DNA of 61,797 bases from a virus. A program made the position numbers and the translations under genes. The stretch spans positions 1 through 61,797 of the IMG/VR virus record IMGVR_UViG_3300044627_004557; one strand, 5' to 3'. The notes under the pieces were generated by a model. It did no database searches, was not told the origin of the DNA, and saw only the letters and a program-made list of their open reading frames with translations. Of the stretch, positions 21,398-29,139 are shown one piece after another (within the stretch, counting starts at the first letter, position 1; every line of letters begins with the position of its first letter).

Positions 21398-21717
21398 TAT
21401 AGAATCATTTTTAGAATCCTCTTAAACAATGAAACCGGAATCCATTCTCTTGATGAAACGCTGTACATTTCTTTAGCGCCTCTAGACTTAGCGTATCTTT
21501 CGGCATCCGCTATTGACGCGAAGTGATTACCCCAAGTGACAATTGACTCATTGCCAAATGGCTCAAGTATGACACAGTTAAACTTGGTTCCTTGTAAGTC
21601 GGTTATAGCGTGGATCGAGCAGTAATTCAGAACCGGATACCCCCACTTGGATGGCCCTCTTGTTTTTACCACGAATCCTCCATTAACCTTAACTCCATTT
21701 GATAGGTATGCTTTCAT
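21397..21717 (-). CDS. Protein of unknown function
   Basis: This 106-aa, beta-rich protein with a basic C-terminal end (FKRILKMIL) contains WGYPVLNYCSIHAITDLQG and FASIADAERYAKSRGAK, the latter resembling a short helix of the kind found in small phage proteins. It is coupled by a single-base overlap to the nuclease gene. Function not recognised. Confidence 0.6.
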   Translation of the reverse strand: MKAYLSNGVKVNGGFVVKTRGPSKWGYPVLNYCSIHAITDLQGTKFNCVILEPFGNESIVTWGNHFASIADAERYAKSRGAKEMYSVSSREWIPVSLFKRILKMIL

Positions 21718-21722
21718 TGTCC

Positions 21723-22013
21723 TTATGTTTTTTGAATGTCGGTTATGTTTATTGAGTCTAAAAGGTTGTCGTAAATCAACTCATCTTCGTGCGTATACAG
21801 CTCAATGGTTGGTCTTGGGAATGGCGGTTCGGGAAACAATTGCTCAAGGGTAAGGTGAAGATACTCTTCCTTTTTGCCAGAAAGTTTTGACGATGGTCCG
21901 CTAAGGGCATCAATCGCTTTTTGGTTGGCTTCCTCTTGGCTGTCGGCCTCAATAGAGAATCGGACTCTAATCCAAACCTTGTATTGTTTGTCTGCGTAAA
22001 ATGGGTGTTGCAT
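21723..22013 (-). CDS. Protein of unknown function with small alpha/beta pattern
   Basis: The 96-aa protein begins with a strand-helix unit (YKVWIRVRFSIEADSQEEAN, QKAIDALSG) typical of small alpha/beta sandwich modules, and ends acidic. A candidate promoter lies just upstream (TTG, 20 nt, TATATTTG at 22033-22063 on the minus strand). No annotated family recognised. Confidence 0.6.
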   Translation of the reverse strand: MQHPFYADKQYKVWIRVRFSIEADSQEEANQKAIDALSGPSSKLSGKKEEYLHLTLEQLFPEPPFPRPTIELYTHEDELIYDNLLDSINITDIQKT

Positions 22014-22022
22014 AGCTATGTT

Positions 22023-22220
22023 TTAATGTATACAAATATAGTCACTTTTCGCCATTGCACCAATAGCGTTTGCTGATACGGGATTGGGCTTAGACCGCCC
22101 AATTTTGAGCGAGTCATTCTCTTTTTCCAACTCTATTATTCTTTTTTCCATACATCTTATTCTTTCTCTTTGAAATTCAATTAGCGAAGTAGCGTGTGAT
22201 CCTGTTGGGTACGTTGGCAT
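22023..22220 (-). CDS. Small coiled-coil protein
   Basis: The 65-aa protein has a central heptad-like helix (LIEFQRERIRCMEKRIIELE, KENDSLK) flanked by polar ends, suggesting a short dimeric coiled coil. The gene ends at the site of a candidate promoter for the next gene. No function recognised. Confidence 0.5.
   Translation of the reverse strand: MPTYPTGSHATSLIEFQRERIRCMEKRIIELEKENDSLKIGRSKPNPVSANAIGAMAKSDYICIH
22033..22063 (-). promoter_or_regulatory. Candidate Bacteroidota-type promoter
   Basis: On the minus strand TTG (22063-22061) and TATATTTG (22040-22033) are separated by 20 nt, fitting the looser TTG-N17-23-TANNTTTG form used in Bacteroidota. The start codon of the next gene is at 22013. 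It lies at the 3' end of the preceding gene. Confidence 0.4.
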
Positions 22221-22231
22221 GGTTTGTTTAT

Positions 22232-22456
22232 TTAAAGGGTTACGAAATAGGTGGAGTTAACGACGTCGCCGGCAGGGTTTATCTCAACGACCTCGGAGTA
22301 TTCCTTCCAGGACTGAGCCTCTGCACCGAACTCATGTGTGTGTTCGCAGTCCATGAATGCCGACACAAAGGTGTCGCACATCTCGGACTTGTTGCTCGCT
22401 TGGCCGTACTGAGACCAATTGATCGCGAAGAATTTGTTTTGTGTTTCGTTGTTCAT
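22232..22456 (-). CDS. Small protein of unknown function
   Basis: The 74-aa protein includes INWSQYGQASNKSEMCDTFV, EHTHEFGAEAQSWKEYSEVV and ends NSTYFVTL. It looks like a small alpha/beta phage protein with histidine- and tryptophan-containing loops. It overlaps the upstream 62-aa gene by 4 nt. No family identified. Confidence 0.6.
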   Translation of the reverse strand: MNNETQNKFFAINWSQYGQASNKSEMCDTFVSAFMDCEHTHEFGAEAQSWKEYSEVVEINPAGDVVNSTYFVTL

Positions 22457-22641
22457 GGTTTAGCGTTTAGTTCCCTTGTAAGCCTATCAAGCAGCGGTTC
22501 AATTAAAGATATCTGAGCCTCAAAGCCCTCGTCAATACCTTCCTGAGTTGTAGTATCCCAATCGCCACTCAGAGCCATTTCAGCGTCTGTCTTGAGGCAT
22601 CTGAGTACATGAATGGTTGCTTTTAAAAGTTCGTTGTTCAT
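22453..22641 (-). CDS. Small helical protein
   Basis: The product is 62 aa from the ATG at 22641 (MNNELLKATIHVLRCLKTDA). The longer in-frame start at 22704 lies within the upstream gene and is less likely. It is acidic with helical segments (FEAQISLIEPLLDRLTREL). No family recognised. It is coupled to the next gene by a 4-nt overlap. Confidence 0.55.
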   Translation of the reverse strand: MNNELLKATIHVLRCLKTDAEMALSGDWDTTTQEGIDEGFEAQISLIEPLLDRLTRELNAKP

Positions 22642-22651
22642 TTTGTTTGGG

Positions 22652-22969
22652 TTAAAAAGGGTTAGGGGGTAGGGGCATCCAGTAGAGAACTGAGGATAAT
22701 TCATTTAAGGACTCCCAACAAAAAGATGCATCATCAAGCTCAGATAAACATTCTACGGTTTGATAGCCATGTTTTGTAAACACTAGAACATCTTCACCCA
22801 AAGCGGGTTTCTTTTTTTTCAATTTAATCCATTTTCTGCTACGCTCTTCTACAAGCCTAATGATTTCTTCTTGCTCCTTTTCAGTGAGCATCACATCACC
22901 ATTCGAATCTCGCATCTGCTCGAAGCATGAGCGCAAGCTCCATTCGGTTTTGATTGTTTTGTTTTTCAT
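22652..22969 (-). CDS. DUF551-type protein
   Basis: The 105-aa protein has a C-terminal half (KWIKLKKKKPALGEDVLVFT ... YWMPLPPNPF) that is the DUF551 signature, with W-I, P, D-V-L-V and the terminal W-M-P-L-P. The N-terminal half is a helical extension missing from the shorter copy next door. DUF551 is widespread in phages, with unknown function. Confidence 0.75.
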   Translation of the reverse strand: MKNKTIKTEWSLRSCFEQMRDSNGDVMLTEKEQEEIIRLVEERSRKWIKLKKKKPALGEDVLVFTKHGYQTVECLSELDDASFCWESLNELSSVLYWMPLPPNPF

Positions 22970-22978
22970 CGGTTTGGA

Positions 22979-23173
22979 TTAAAATGGGTTTGGGGGTAGG
23001 GGCATCCAGTGGCTGACTTCGGTTAGGAACCAAGATTGGTGTTCGTAGGACCAAAGGTGGCGGTTCTCAAGCCAGCCCATAAATTGATTCATGTCCGTTG
23101 TGAAAATCAGGACGGGTTCACCAAGTTCCGGCATACGCTCGGAACATTTAATCCATTTTGTTTCGTCGCTCAT
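22979..23173 (-). CDS. DUF551-type protein, short tandem copy
   Basis: The 64-aa protein matches the C-terminal half of its downstream neighbour: KWIKCSERMPELGEPVLIFT and HWMPLPPNPF. The identical last eight residues suggest recent duplication or conversion of this end. It is the minimal DUF551 module. Function unknown. Confidence 0.75.
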   Translation of the reverse strand: MSDETKWIKCSERMPELGEPVLIFTTDMNQFMGWLENRHLWSYEHQSWFLTEVSHWMPLPPNPF

Positions 23174-23222
23174 AGTTCATATTTAAAAGTCCTAAGTTAA
23201 GGAATAAAATCCACATTTGCAA

Positions 23223-23534
23223 CTACTCAAAGGAGTGAAACTTGACGTTGTTGTCTACTACTTTGTAAATCGTCATGTGCGATTCATCCTCAATCATCTG
23301 CACGATTCTTTGTGCAAACTCGTGGAGAGTTTCGTCATCGTACAGCTTGTCAACGGGCAGATGCATACCGGTCGGTAGTCCAAGCATGCTGAGAGGCAAC
23401 TTGGTTCCGTACGATGAGTGTCCCGAATAAAGGATGTGCTTGATGGAGCCTTCTACCAGGTTGGTCAGTAGGGTCATCTCCTCCCTGGCAGGGGAGAAGA
23501 GTTGAATGTGAACGATTTTGGTGATGTCTTTCAT
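23223..23534 (-). CDS. Protein of unknown function
   Basis: The 103-aa protein has a mixed composition with an early histidine-containing strand (KIVHIQLFSPAREEMTLLTN) and an acidic helix (DDETLHEFAQRIVQMIEDES). It is preceded by the A/C-rich leader common in this arm (TTAAACC, AAACC). No family recognised. Confidence 0.6.
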   Translation of the reverse strand: MKDITKIVHIQLFSPAREEMTLLTNLVEGSIKHILYSGHSSYGTKLPLSMLGLPTGMHLPVDKLYDDETLHEFAQRIVQMIEDESHMTIYKVVDNNVKFHSFE

Positions 23535-23547
23535 TGTTAGGTTTGGT

Positions 23548-23799
23548 TTAAGGTTTAATTATGTTAATTGGTGAGCTTGTTTCTATGACAACCCTAGCGC
23601 CACACGACAGTAACGCCTTGGTGTCACAGCCCGATCCGGAATACACGACCCTACTTGGGCCAAGTATCTCAACCTCGTTGCAGTACGTGTTCTTTTTGCC
23701 CTGCTTGATGGTTATGACCGGTAAGTCAGTTCCATTTACTTTATTGGAGCGTATGTGGTGCTGATTGACGTGTATTCTAGTTAAAGATTGTTTAGACAT
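23548..23799 (-). CDS. Small beta-rich protein
   Basis: The 83-aa basic protein reads TRIHVNQHHIRSNKVNGTDL, PVITIKQGKKNTYCNEVEI and GCDTKALLSCGARVVIETSS. The alternating strands suggest a small barrel. No catalytic signature is seen. Confidence 0.6.
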   Translation of the reverse strand: MSKQSLTRIHVNQHHIRSNKVNGTDLPVITIKQGKKNTYCNEVEILGPSRVVYSGSGCDTKALLSCGARVVIETSSPINIIKP

Positions 23800-23818
23800 G
23801 GCTTTTAGTGGTGTTTAA

Positions 23819-24487
23819 TTAGGATATACGGACGATTTGACGCTGAAAGTCTTTGGAATTTTGCAACATTTCATCAAGCGATGAATAGGATGGATAATCT
23901 CCGTCGTGCAACCAATCGTGCAACGAGTATTGAGTTCCTTTAATCTTTAGCATACGATAATTGGTGCCATCCTCTAAGATTATGGTTGCCCAATCAGCCT
24001 TCGGCGTGATGAATGCAACGAAACACATTGCAGAGCCAATGTTTATTTCCCCAAACCTTGATTGTTTGTAATCAACTTTCTGAGTCTTTGTCTTGGAAAC
24101 AAAGTACGCCTTTATTTGCTTGGATTTAGTTGTGCTGGAAGAATGACGATGCTCTTTGTCCATCCAATCGTCTTTTAGTTCAAGCAACATTTGGTGGTTA
24201 CTCATGTTGGGATCTGCGTATTCCCTGCAAAGTTTCACATCAATGACCGACCCGAACTCTTTGGTGAACTCATTGATATCGGACAACACTTTCTCTCGGA
24301 ATAAAGAAAGCATGGCAGAGTTATGGAGGTTCATGTTGCGAGTAAACTCCTGCTTGTCATCTTCGCATTTGCGTACACTTGCAAGGGTGAATCGCCCATC
24401 CGTTTTCTTGGATGCGTCCTTCGCGTTGATGTTGTTGAACTCGCCAATGATTCCATCTACAAGTTCTTGTTGGGTTTTTGTTAGCAT
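23819..24487 (-). CDS. Protein of unknown function, 222 aa
   Basis: The N-terminal half is charged and helical (MLTKTQQELVDGIIGEFNNI, FGSVIDVKLCREYADPNMSN). The C-terminal half is more beta-like (AMCFVAFITPKADWATIILE), followed by LHDWLHDGDYPSYSSLDEML. No nuclease, HTH or ATPase motif was seen. It is one of the larger unassigned proteins in the leftward arm. Confidence 0.6.
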   Translation of the reverse strand: MLTKTQQELVDGIIGEFNNINAKDASKKTDGRFTLASVRKCEDDKQEFTRNMNLHNSAMLSLFREKVLSDINEFTKEFGSVIDVKLCREYADPNMSNHQMLLELKDDWMDKEHRHSSSTTKSKQIKAYFVSKTKTQKVDYKQSRFGEINIGSAMCFVAFITPKADWATIILEDGTNYRMLKIKGTQYSLHDWLHDGDYPSYSSLDEMLQNSKDFQRQIVRIS

Positions 24488-24506
24488 AATTGTTTTGATT
24501 TAAGGG

Positions 24507-24701
24507 TTAATATAAGTGATTCATAAGTGATTCATACACGAAACTTCCGTCCTTGTTGACTTCATCCAATTGCTCTTTGGTCATTGGCTTGCCATCGTAG
24601 TTTGCACTTATGATGAACGCATCGCAGAAATCGGGATAGTCCTCGGTGTCGATACCGTCAAACTCAATGTCGGATATCTTGGTGTAGTCTAAGGTTTTCA
24701 T
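24507..24701 (-). CDS. Small acidic protein
   Basis: The 64-aa protein with KISDIEFDGIDTEDYPDFCD, AFIISANYDGKPMTKEQLDE and FVYESLMNHL resembles small phage proteins that carry the D-Y-P-D-F-D/C-D-A-(F/Y)-I pattern. Function unknown. The start overlaps the upstream 80-aa gene by 4 nt. Confidence 0.65.
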   Translation of the reverse strand: MKTLDYTKISDIEFDGIDTEDYPDFCDAFIISANYDGKPMTKEQLDEVNKDGSFVYESLMNHLY

Positions 24702-24940
24702 AGTGTTTGTAGTTTTTGTGAGATTAAAGATAATGCACTCTGTAGTTCTATTTGTTCTTTTGTAACTTCCCTGAATCCAAACAAGACAAGGCGCTTGATT
24801 TGATTAAGAGTCAACTCATCAAGAGATTTTGCTTCTTTGCAATGACTTACAATGGTTTTTTTTGCTTCGGGCCATTGTTCTGACCGATCAAGTTCATCCC
24901 TGACGTGATCGGGTAGTGCTGAATAGAGATTCTTTTTCAT
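24698..24940 (-). CDS. Small helical protein
   Basis: This 80-aa protein has two helical segments (LPDHVRDELDRSEQWPEAKK and LDELTLNQIKRLVLFGFREV), followed by a leucine-rich helix. It is translationally coupled to the downstream 64-aa gene. No family recognised. Confidence 0.6.
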   Translation of the reverse strand: MKKNLYSALPDHVRDELDRSEQWPEAKKTIVSHCKEAKSLDELTLNQIKRLVLFGFREVTKEQIELQSALSLISQKLQTL

Positions 24941-24952
24941 AATTGATTTAGT

Positions 24953-25549
24953 TTAAGGGTTAGTTTTTTGTGAGTCTCTGAAGTCTTGCAGGATGCTCTC
25001 TCTATCTCTCTCACTCATAAAGTGGAGGTGCTTGTCAATGAACTCCTGCTCGGTAAGTTCGTCATTGATGGCCCACTCTATGATGGACTCTACCTCACAC
25101 TCCATGTAGTCATCCGAATCCATAGCGTACTTGCCTTCGTGGTAATCCATCTGCACGTCTTCGCCAAGTTCTCCCGATGAGGCAGTCATCCAACCGGCAA
25201 AGTCATTGCCACATTCCTCGTACTCAAGCCGCACATCAACGCCGTATATTGCGGACAAGGCAAGGGCGAACGGAGTCGCGGGACTCCAAGCCGTGTCAAA
25301 ACTAACGGAGAATCCACCCAAATCGTCAGTCGGATTGAGGATGTGTTCGTCACCATTGATGTCCCACTTTGTGCCATAGGTAGCACAATTGTGGTTGTAC
25401 CAATCCTTCTCATCGAATTTAGGATTCCTACCGATGAGTGACTCAAAGACCCTGTTGTTTGATGGGTCTGAGAATTTTTCAGCAATTAAGCTGAGTTTTT
25501 CTGGCGTACCTCCCGATACGACTAGAAAGTTTGAGCACCAATTTGGCAT
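24953..25549 (-). CDS. YubB-like ferredoxin-fold (DUF1281-type) protein
   Basis: The product is 198 aa from the ATG at 25549, chosen because MPNWCSNFLVVSG is the typical N-terminus of this phage and plasmid family. The family landmarks YNHNCATYGTKWDI and SFDTAWSPATPF follow. A short acidic helical tail comes after (EFIDKHLHFMSERDRESILQ). The family is shared with conjugative plasmids and phages; its biochemical role is unclear. A longer in-frame start at 25648 lies in the upstream gene. Confidence 0.75.
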   Translation of the reverse strand: MPNWCSNFLVVSGGTPEKLSLIAEKFSDPSNNRVFESLIGRNPKFDEKDWYNHNCATYGTKWDINGDEHILNPTDDLGGFSVSFDTAWSPATPFALALSAIYGVDVRLEYEECGNDFAGWMTASSGELGEDVQMDYHEGKYAMDSDDYMECEVESIIEWAINDELTEQEFIDKHLHFMSERDRESILQDFRDSQKTNP

Positions 25550-25584
25550 ATAAAAGTTGTTCGGTATATCTCCCGTCCCAGAGT

Positions 25585-26313
25585 TTAGTGTAGGTTGATT
25601 GTTACATTCTTCTTGCCCTTGCCCATCGTGCCGGAGCATAGGCCGCATTTGTCACAGGTTGATTTGTATCCCGCCTCCTTGGATGCAGGACATACGACCC
25701 CCGACACGGGGTCATCCGCCCCCTTGGATAGGAACGATCGATAATCCAACTGCTCCGCCAGGCCGACCTCCGACTCGGTGTGCACGGATGCCATAAACCA
25801 AGAGCCGTACTCCTTGGCCCAAGGCTTGGCCCATTGGTGGGTGTAGCCGGTCCATACCTTGGCCACACGAGCCATTTGAGAGACCAAGGCTGCATCCATA
25901 AGGCTTGGCTCACCATAGGTGCCAAAGCGGACATACGATGCGTCACAGAGGCTTACAATGCGTCTACGCTTATCGTCATCCAAGAGGGTTACATCTTGTG
26001 GTTTGATACGCCGTAGCGTGGACAGGAATCCGGAGTATTGCAGGGCCTTATGGGTGTAGCATCCCTGTGTGAGGGATTTGTCTTTGGCCCGTTGGTTGCC
26101 TGAGAAGGGGCAGTCAAGGCAACACGATGAGTCCAGGGCAAAGAACTCCTTCATCGTGAACTTCCTCCCCGAATTGGCTAGCCGGTACTGCTCAAGGCTG
26201 AAGGTGTAGGTCTGCACGATGTCCGCATTGGAGCCGGTGATCTTCTTGTTGGAAGACGGAGACTTGGATACGACAAACAGGTTGCCGCCATCCACATATA
26301 CTACTTTAGGCAT
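25585..26313 (-). CDS. Cysteine-rich phage protein of unknown function
   Basis: This 242-aa protein has one cysteine group at CCLDCPF near residues 64-70 and another at CPASKEAGYKSTCDKCGLCS near the C-terminus, suggesting two metal or Fe-S sites. Between them are VRFGTYGEPSLMD and WTGYTHQW, which I recognise as recurrent in phage and plasmid proteins of unknown role. The coding sequence is G/C-richer than its neighbours, suggesting separate origin. Confidence 0.65.
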   Translation of the reverse strand: MPKVVYVDGGNLFVVSKSPSSNKKITGSNADIVQTYTFSLEQYRLANSGRKFTMKEFFALDSSCCLDCPFSGNQRAKDKSLTQGCYTHKALQYSGFLSTLRRIKPQDVTLLDDDKRRRIVSLCDASYVRFGTYGEPSLMDAALVSQMARVAKVWTGYTHQWAKPWAKEYGSWFMASVHTESEVGLAEQLDYRSFLSKGADDPVSGVVCPASKEAGYKSTCDKCGLCSGTMGKGKKNVTINLH

Positions 26314-26316
26314 AGG

Positions 26317-26718
26317 TTATTGGGTTAAGTACTCGTTATACTCTTCAATCTCTGCAATGAGGGCGCTCCTCACTTTGTCCATGACCTTGGGGGACATCCT
26401 CTTCACCCCAAATTCTCTGCGTACCTGGTCTTTGTTCACGAAGATCCATCCAATCTGACCGCTATCAAATGGGCATGAGAACGGTTTATGACTGATGGTG
26501 ATTCCGCTATGGTCGTACATGTAGATGGGTAACATAAGGGCGATGTCGTGCACTCTGCGTAATGATTCTGCAAAGTGAGTGAATCCCCAATAATCCCCTG
26601 AATTGTAGGGGTTCCTGTCGCCAAGGATGTACCTACGATGGAAGCACAGCATGGTGCCGAGGTTCTCGTTCCACTCCCGTGGATTCATAATTTCGGTGGT
26701 TTCGGTTTCTTGATACAT
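26317..26718 (-). CDS. Conserved phage protein (NPREW...LGTM family)
   Basis: The 133-aa protein has NPREWNENLGTMLCFHRRYI near the start, then YDHSGITISHKPFSCPFDSG and QIGWIFV. This order is familiar from uncharacterised proteins of many phages. It ends with an acidic helix (IAEIEEYNEYLTQ). It lies 3 nt from the downstream gene of the cysteine-rich protein. Function unknown. Confidence 0.65.
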   Translation of the reverse strand: MYQETETTEIMNPREWNENLGTMLCFHRRYILGDRNPYNSGDYWGFTHFAESLRRVHDIALMLPIYMYDHSGITISHKPFSCPFDSGQIGWIFVNKDQVRREFGVKRMSPKVMDKVRSALIAEIEEYNEYLTQ

Positions 26719-26752
26719 GATAATTGAGTTTATAGGGTTGAGGGTTGAGTGT

Positions 26753-26783
26753 AAAGAAAGGGGGAGGCTTTAATACCTCCCCC
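26753..26783 (-). terminator. Rho-independent terminator of the 323-aa gene
   Basis: GGGGGAGG (26760-26767) pairs with CCTCCCCC (26776-26783), leaving an 8-nt loop. On the minus strand the hairpin is followed by TTTCTTT. It sits 9 nt after the stop of the 323-aa gene and would end the transcript from the 28.5 kb promoters. Confidence 0.8.
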
Positions 26784-26791
26784 ATTGATTG

Positions 26792-27763
26792 TTATTTAGA
26801 TGACTTCTTGGTTGGGATCAGTACCATCACGGGTGTGCCGTCTTCTGTCCCGTCTTGTACGAGTTCCCAGTTGTAATCGCTGTCAAGGTAGAACGATCGA
26901 TGGTGCGTCTCTGGGTTGCTGCTATTCTTCCTAACTTGAATGAAGCCGCCGGTGGCTGCAGTAAGTCCCAAGGATTTACAAACATCTTCTGAAACAATTC
27001 TTCTTTCCTGCCCGGATTTATTAGCATGCTCGGAGAAGTCAAAGTACTTGCTCTCCTCGGGGAAGCAGTCGGGGTGGTTCTTCTTGATCTTGGGTTTCCA
27101 AGTTGAACATGCTAATTCGTGCAGTCCACGGATGGCTTCGTCGGTAGTAGTTCCGTCCAACTTGAAGTGCTCGGATAGGTACGCCCTTTGCGGTGTAGTT
27201 GCTGCTTCGTAGTACTCGTTGAGTAACTCACGGGAGATTTGGATCTGTTTTGACATGGTTGTTTGGGTTTGGTTTGAGTTTGTGATTTGACGGAATTGTT
27301 TTAAGGTTATTTCTACAAATTGAGGATAATCATCAAGGCAGTTTGCGATGGAACCACCATAGTACTTGCTTTCGTCACGCGGATGGCCGGACACTAGGGT
27401 ATAACCAACTTGAAAACGGGTGTAGCGTTCATCTGCATTGCTTCTCCACCAAGCATAGAGTTCTTTAAAGTTTTCTTCTGTGGCTTCGATGCACCAGTGT
27501 TCAGGTTGTGTCATGGGTTGTGTGTTTGTGATTTGACGGAATTGTTCGAGGGTGATTTCTTGGTAGGATGGATGCCTTTCGGTAAGGCCTTCCTCGGGAC
27601 CGCCCCAATAATAACTTGAATCTGTTGGGTGCTCTGAAAGCAATATCCTTCCTTCTCTTAGGTCAGCCCATCCGCTTCCTTTAGTTTTCGTTCGCCACCA
27701 CGGCTGAAGTTCTGCGCAGTTCTCTTCGGTTACAGGGATGTACCATTTTTCTGGATGTTTCAT
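26792..27763 (-). CDS. Three-part protein with an internal duplicated domain
   Basis: In this 323-aa protein residues 1-80 (EKWYIPVTEENCAELQPWWR ... ITLEQFRQITN) and about 84-163 (EHWCIEATEENFKELYAWWR ... ITLKQFRQITN) are repeats of one another. The last 155 residues (MSKQIQISRELLNEYYEAAT onward) form a different domain, found as a separate protein start in many phages. The gene may be a fusion, and the internal ATG near 27256 could start a separate product. Function unknown. Confidence 0.65.
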   Translation of the reverse strand: MKHPEKWYIPVTEENCAELQPWWRTKTKGSGWADLREGRILLSEHPTDSSYYWGGPEEGLTERHPSYQEITLEQFRQITNTQPMTQPEHWCIEATEENFKELYAWWRSNADERYTRFQVGYTLVSGHPRDESKYYGGSIANCLDDYPQFVEITLKQFRQITNSNQTQTTMSKQIQISRELLNEYYEAATTPQRAYLSEHFKLDGTTTDEAIRGLHELACSTWKPKIKKNHPDCFPEESKYFDFSEHANKSGQERRIVSEDVCKSLGLTAATGGFIQVRKNSSNPETHHRSFYLDSDYNWELVQDGTEDGTPVMVLIPTKKSSK

Positions 27764-27767
27764 TTGA

Positions 27768-27803
27768 TTTGGGTTTAGGGTTTAGGGTTTAGGGTTTAGG
27801 TTA
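27768..27803. repeat. Telomere-like TTTAGGG tandem repeat in a gene leader
   Basis: Four tandem TTTAGGG-type units lie between the 323-aa and RadC-like genes, read on the minus strand as repeated AAACCCT. It is an extreme form of the A/C-rich leader seen before many genes of this arm. Expansion of the leader by slippage is the simplest reading. Confidence 0.6.
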
Positions 27804-28247
27804 GATTAGTCCTTCGTTTGCAAGGGATGTGTATCCGTCCGTGGTTAGGATTACATGGTCATGCAGTTTGATGTCAAGCATTGACAGTCCTTGCTTTACT
27901 TTCTTTGTCAAGTCTTTGTCCTGTTGCGATGGTTCTCTGTTTCCTGATGGGTGGTTGTGCACCAAAATTACGCTAGAACACAGGTCATCCACCGCGTACT
28001 TGGCGATGATCTTGGGGTCTGCCACCGTTCCCGATGTCCCACCTTGGGATATCTTGGCGTAGGATGTGACCATGCCGGCACGATTCAGCATCATGATGAA
28101 CATGGACTCGTAGAGTTCAATGTCCTCATGGTAGAATTGTCGGGCGAATCTTTCGGCATCGTCTGGGCTTTCTATCTTTACCCTCACAAAGGATGAAGGC
28201 TCGGATACACAGGTGATTTGGCGGGATTTTACATAGGTTGTTTTCAT
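27801..28247 (-). CDS. RadC-like JAB-domain protein
   Basis: The 148-aa protein has a JAB/MPN core with HNHPSGNREPSQQD (97-110), the metal-binding H97, H99 and D110, plus a possible upstream glutamate. The family includes RadC proteins of mobile elements and bacteria and is often near anti-restriction genes. The chemistry may be peptidase-like, and the role in phages is unresolved. The N-terminal HhH domain of full RadC is missing. Confidence 0.82.
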   Translation of the reverse strand: MKTTYVKSRQITCVSEPSSFVRVKIESPDDAERFARQFYHEDIELYESMFIMMLNRAGMVTSYAKISQGGTSGTVADPKIIAKYAVDDLCSSVILVHNHPSGNREPSQQDKDLTKKVKQGLSMLDIKLHDHVILTTDGYTSLANEGLI

Positions 28248-28269
28248 ATTGATGGGTTTAGGTTGATGG

Positions 28270-28509
28270 TTAAATTTTAGGGAGTTCGATATTGTGTTCT
28301 ATCCATTCTTGGATTTCGTCCACCTCTTCGGGCGTGAAGGATTCGTACATAAGTTTTGGGTCGTCAAATTCTACCGATGAACAATTGAATGCAGGGATGT
28401 CCTCATTCGTGTATTTGCCCGAGATTTCATGGCCGTCCACATTGATGCAGAAGCGAATGGTTATCTCTGCACGGACAATTTCTTGGAATTCTTTGCTGAT
28501 TTCTAACAT
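28270..28509 (-). CDS. Small acidic protein, first gene after promoter P1
   Basis: The 79-aa acidic protein reads MLEISKEFQEIVRAEITIRF, CINVDGHEISGKYTNED and a C-terminal helix (FTPEEVDEIQEWIEHNIE). It is the first leftward gene after a strong promoter (28592-28622) and a 20-bp near-palindrome (28547-28566). It may be an early gene subject to a repressor. Function unknown. Confidence 0.65.
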   Translation of the reverse strand: MLEISKEFQEIVRAEITIRFCINVDGHEISGKYTNEDIPAFNCSSVEFDDPKLMYESFTPEEVDEIQEWIEHNIELPKI

Positions 28510-28546
28510 ATTGATGGGGTTGAGTGGACGATGTTTGAATTGAAAA

Positions 28547-28566
28547 AGTACACTATAGTAGACTTT
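28547..28566 (-). promoter_or_regulatory. 20-bp near-palindromic operator, copy 1
   Basis: AGTACACTATAGTAGACTTT on the plus strand is one of six copies in this arm (this one has C where the others have T). Its core is an imperfect palindrome. It lies about 20-40 nt downstream of the predicted start point of promoter 28592-28622 and about 40 nt before the start codon at 28509, an ideal roadblock or operator site. Confidence 0.75.
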
Positions 28567-28591
28567 TTATTTGTTGTTGAATTCATTAATA

Positions 28592-28622
28592 CAAAGGTAC
28601 GGCTGATGTCTCATTGTACAAA
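28592..28622 (-). promoter_or_regulatory. Bacteroidota-consensus promoter P1
   Basis: On the minus strand TTTG (28622-28619) is followed after exactly 19 nt by TACCTTTG (28599-28592), matching the TTTG-N19-TANNTTTG consensus. The extended -33 region reads GCTATTTGT, the same as in promoters P2 and P3. It would drive the gene at 28509 and those after it. Confidence 0.8.
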
Positions 28623-28628
28623 TAGCAT

Positions 28629-29093
28629 TTACCAAGATGAGCGATAATAGAAGTCACATTGGTTTTCGGGTTCCTCTTCAAGGACTTTCTCCAACATTTC
28701 TGCGGTTTCTTTGATGTCTTGGAAGTAGAACTCGTCGTAATCTGTTGACCCAAAGAAGCACCCTTCAACTGTTGGGAGTATCTCCGATGAGTGATCGGGC
28801 TTTGCGATTACTTGCCTGCATTCGTGCAGAAGGTCTCTAAGGTTGTCCCTTGACACAAAATACTCCTCGCAGTTGTCCATTCCGCCTTGGACATTTTCTA
28901 CAAACCACCGGTGGATTTGGTTTGACTTACGCCACGAGTGGATTTGCTCCTCAATGTAGGATACCCGTTCGGGCTTGATGTGTGGCACGTCTACGCCACC
29001 ACACTTGACGGTTACACTATGCCGTTTGTCGGGAGTCATATGGCTCCAATTTTGGACATAGGTTTTCTTGGATAGATACATGTCTAGTCCCAT
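28629..29093 (-). CDS. Phage protein of unknown function (MGLDMYL family)
   Basis: The product is 154 aa from the ATG at 29093. MGLDMYLSKKTYVQNW is a recurrent N-terminus of small phage and bacterial proteins of unknown role. Later segments include HKPERVSYIEEQIHSW-like and IHRWFVENVQGGMDNCEEYF. An in-frame ATG at 29210 would overlap the upstream gene by about 70 nt and is less likely. The gene's end overlaps the upstream edge of P1. Confidence 0.65.
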   Translation of the reverse strand: MGLDMYLSKKTYVQNWSHMTPDKRHSVTVKCGGVDVPHIKPERVSYIEEQIHSWRKSNQIHRWFVENVQGGMDNCEEYFVSRDNLRDLLHECRQVIAKPDHSSEILPTVEGCFFGSTDYDEFYFQDIKETAEMLEKVLEEEPENQCDFYYRSSW

Positions 29094-29139
29094 AGCAGAT
29101 TTTGTTTGGTATATCTCCCATCCCGGAGTTTGGTTTTGT

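Noticed and set aside
27768-27803. Eukaryotic telomere or assembly artefact
   Set aside because: The repeat is only four units long, lies within a gene leader, and shorter related strings occur before many genes here.
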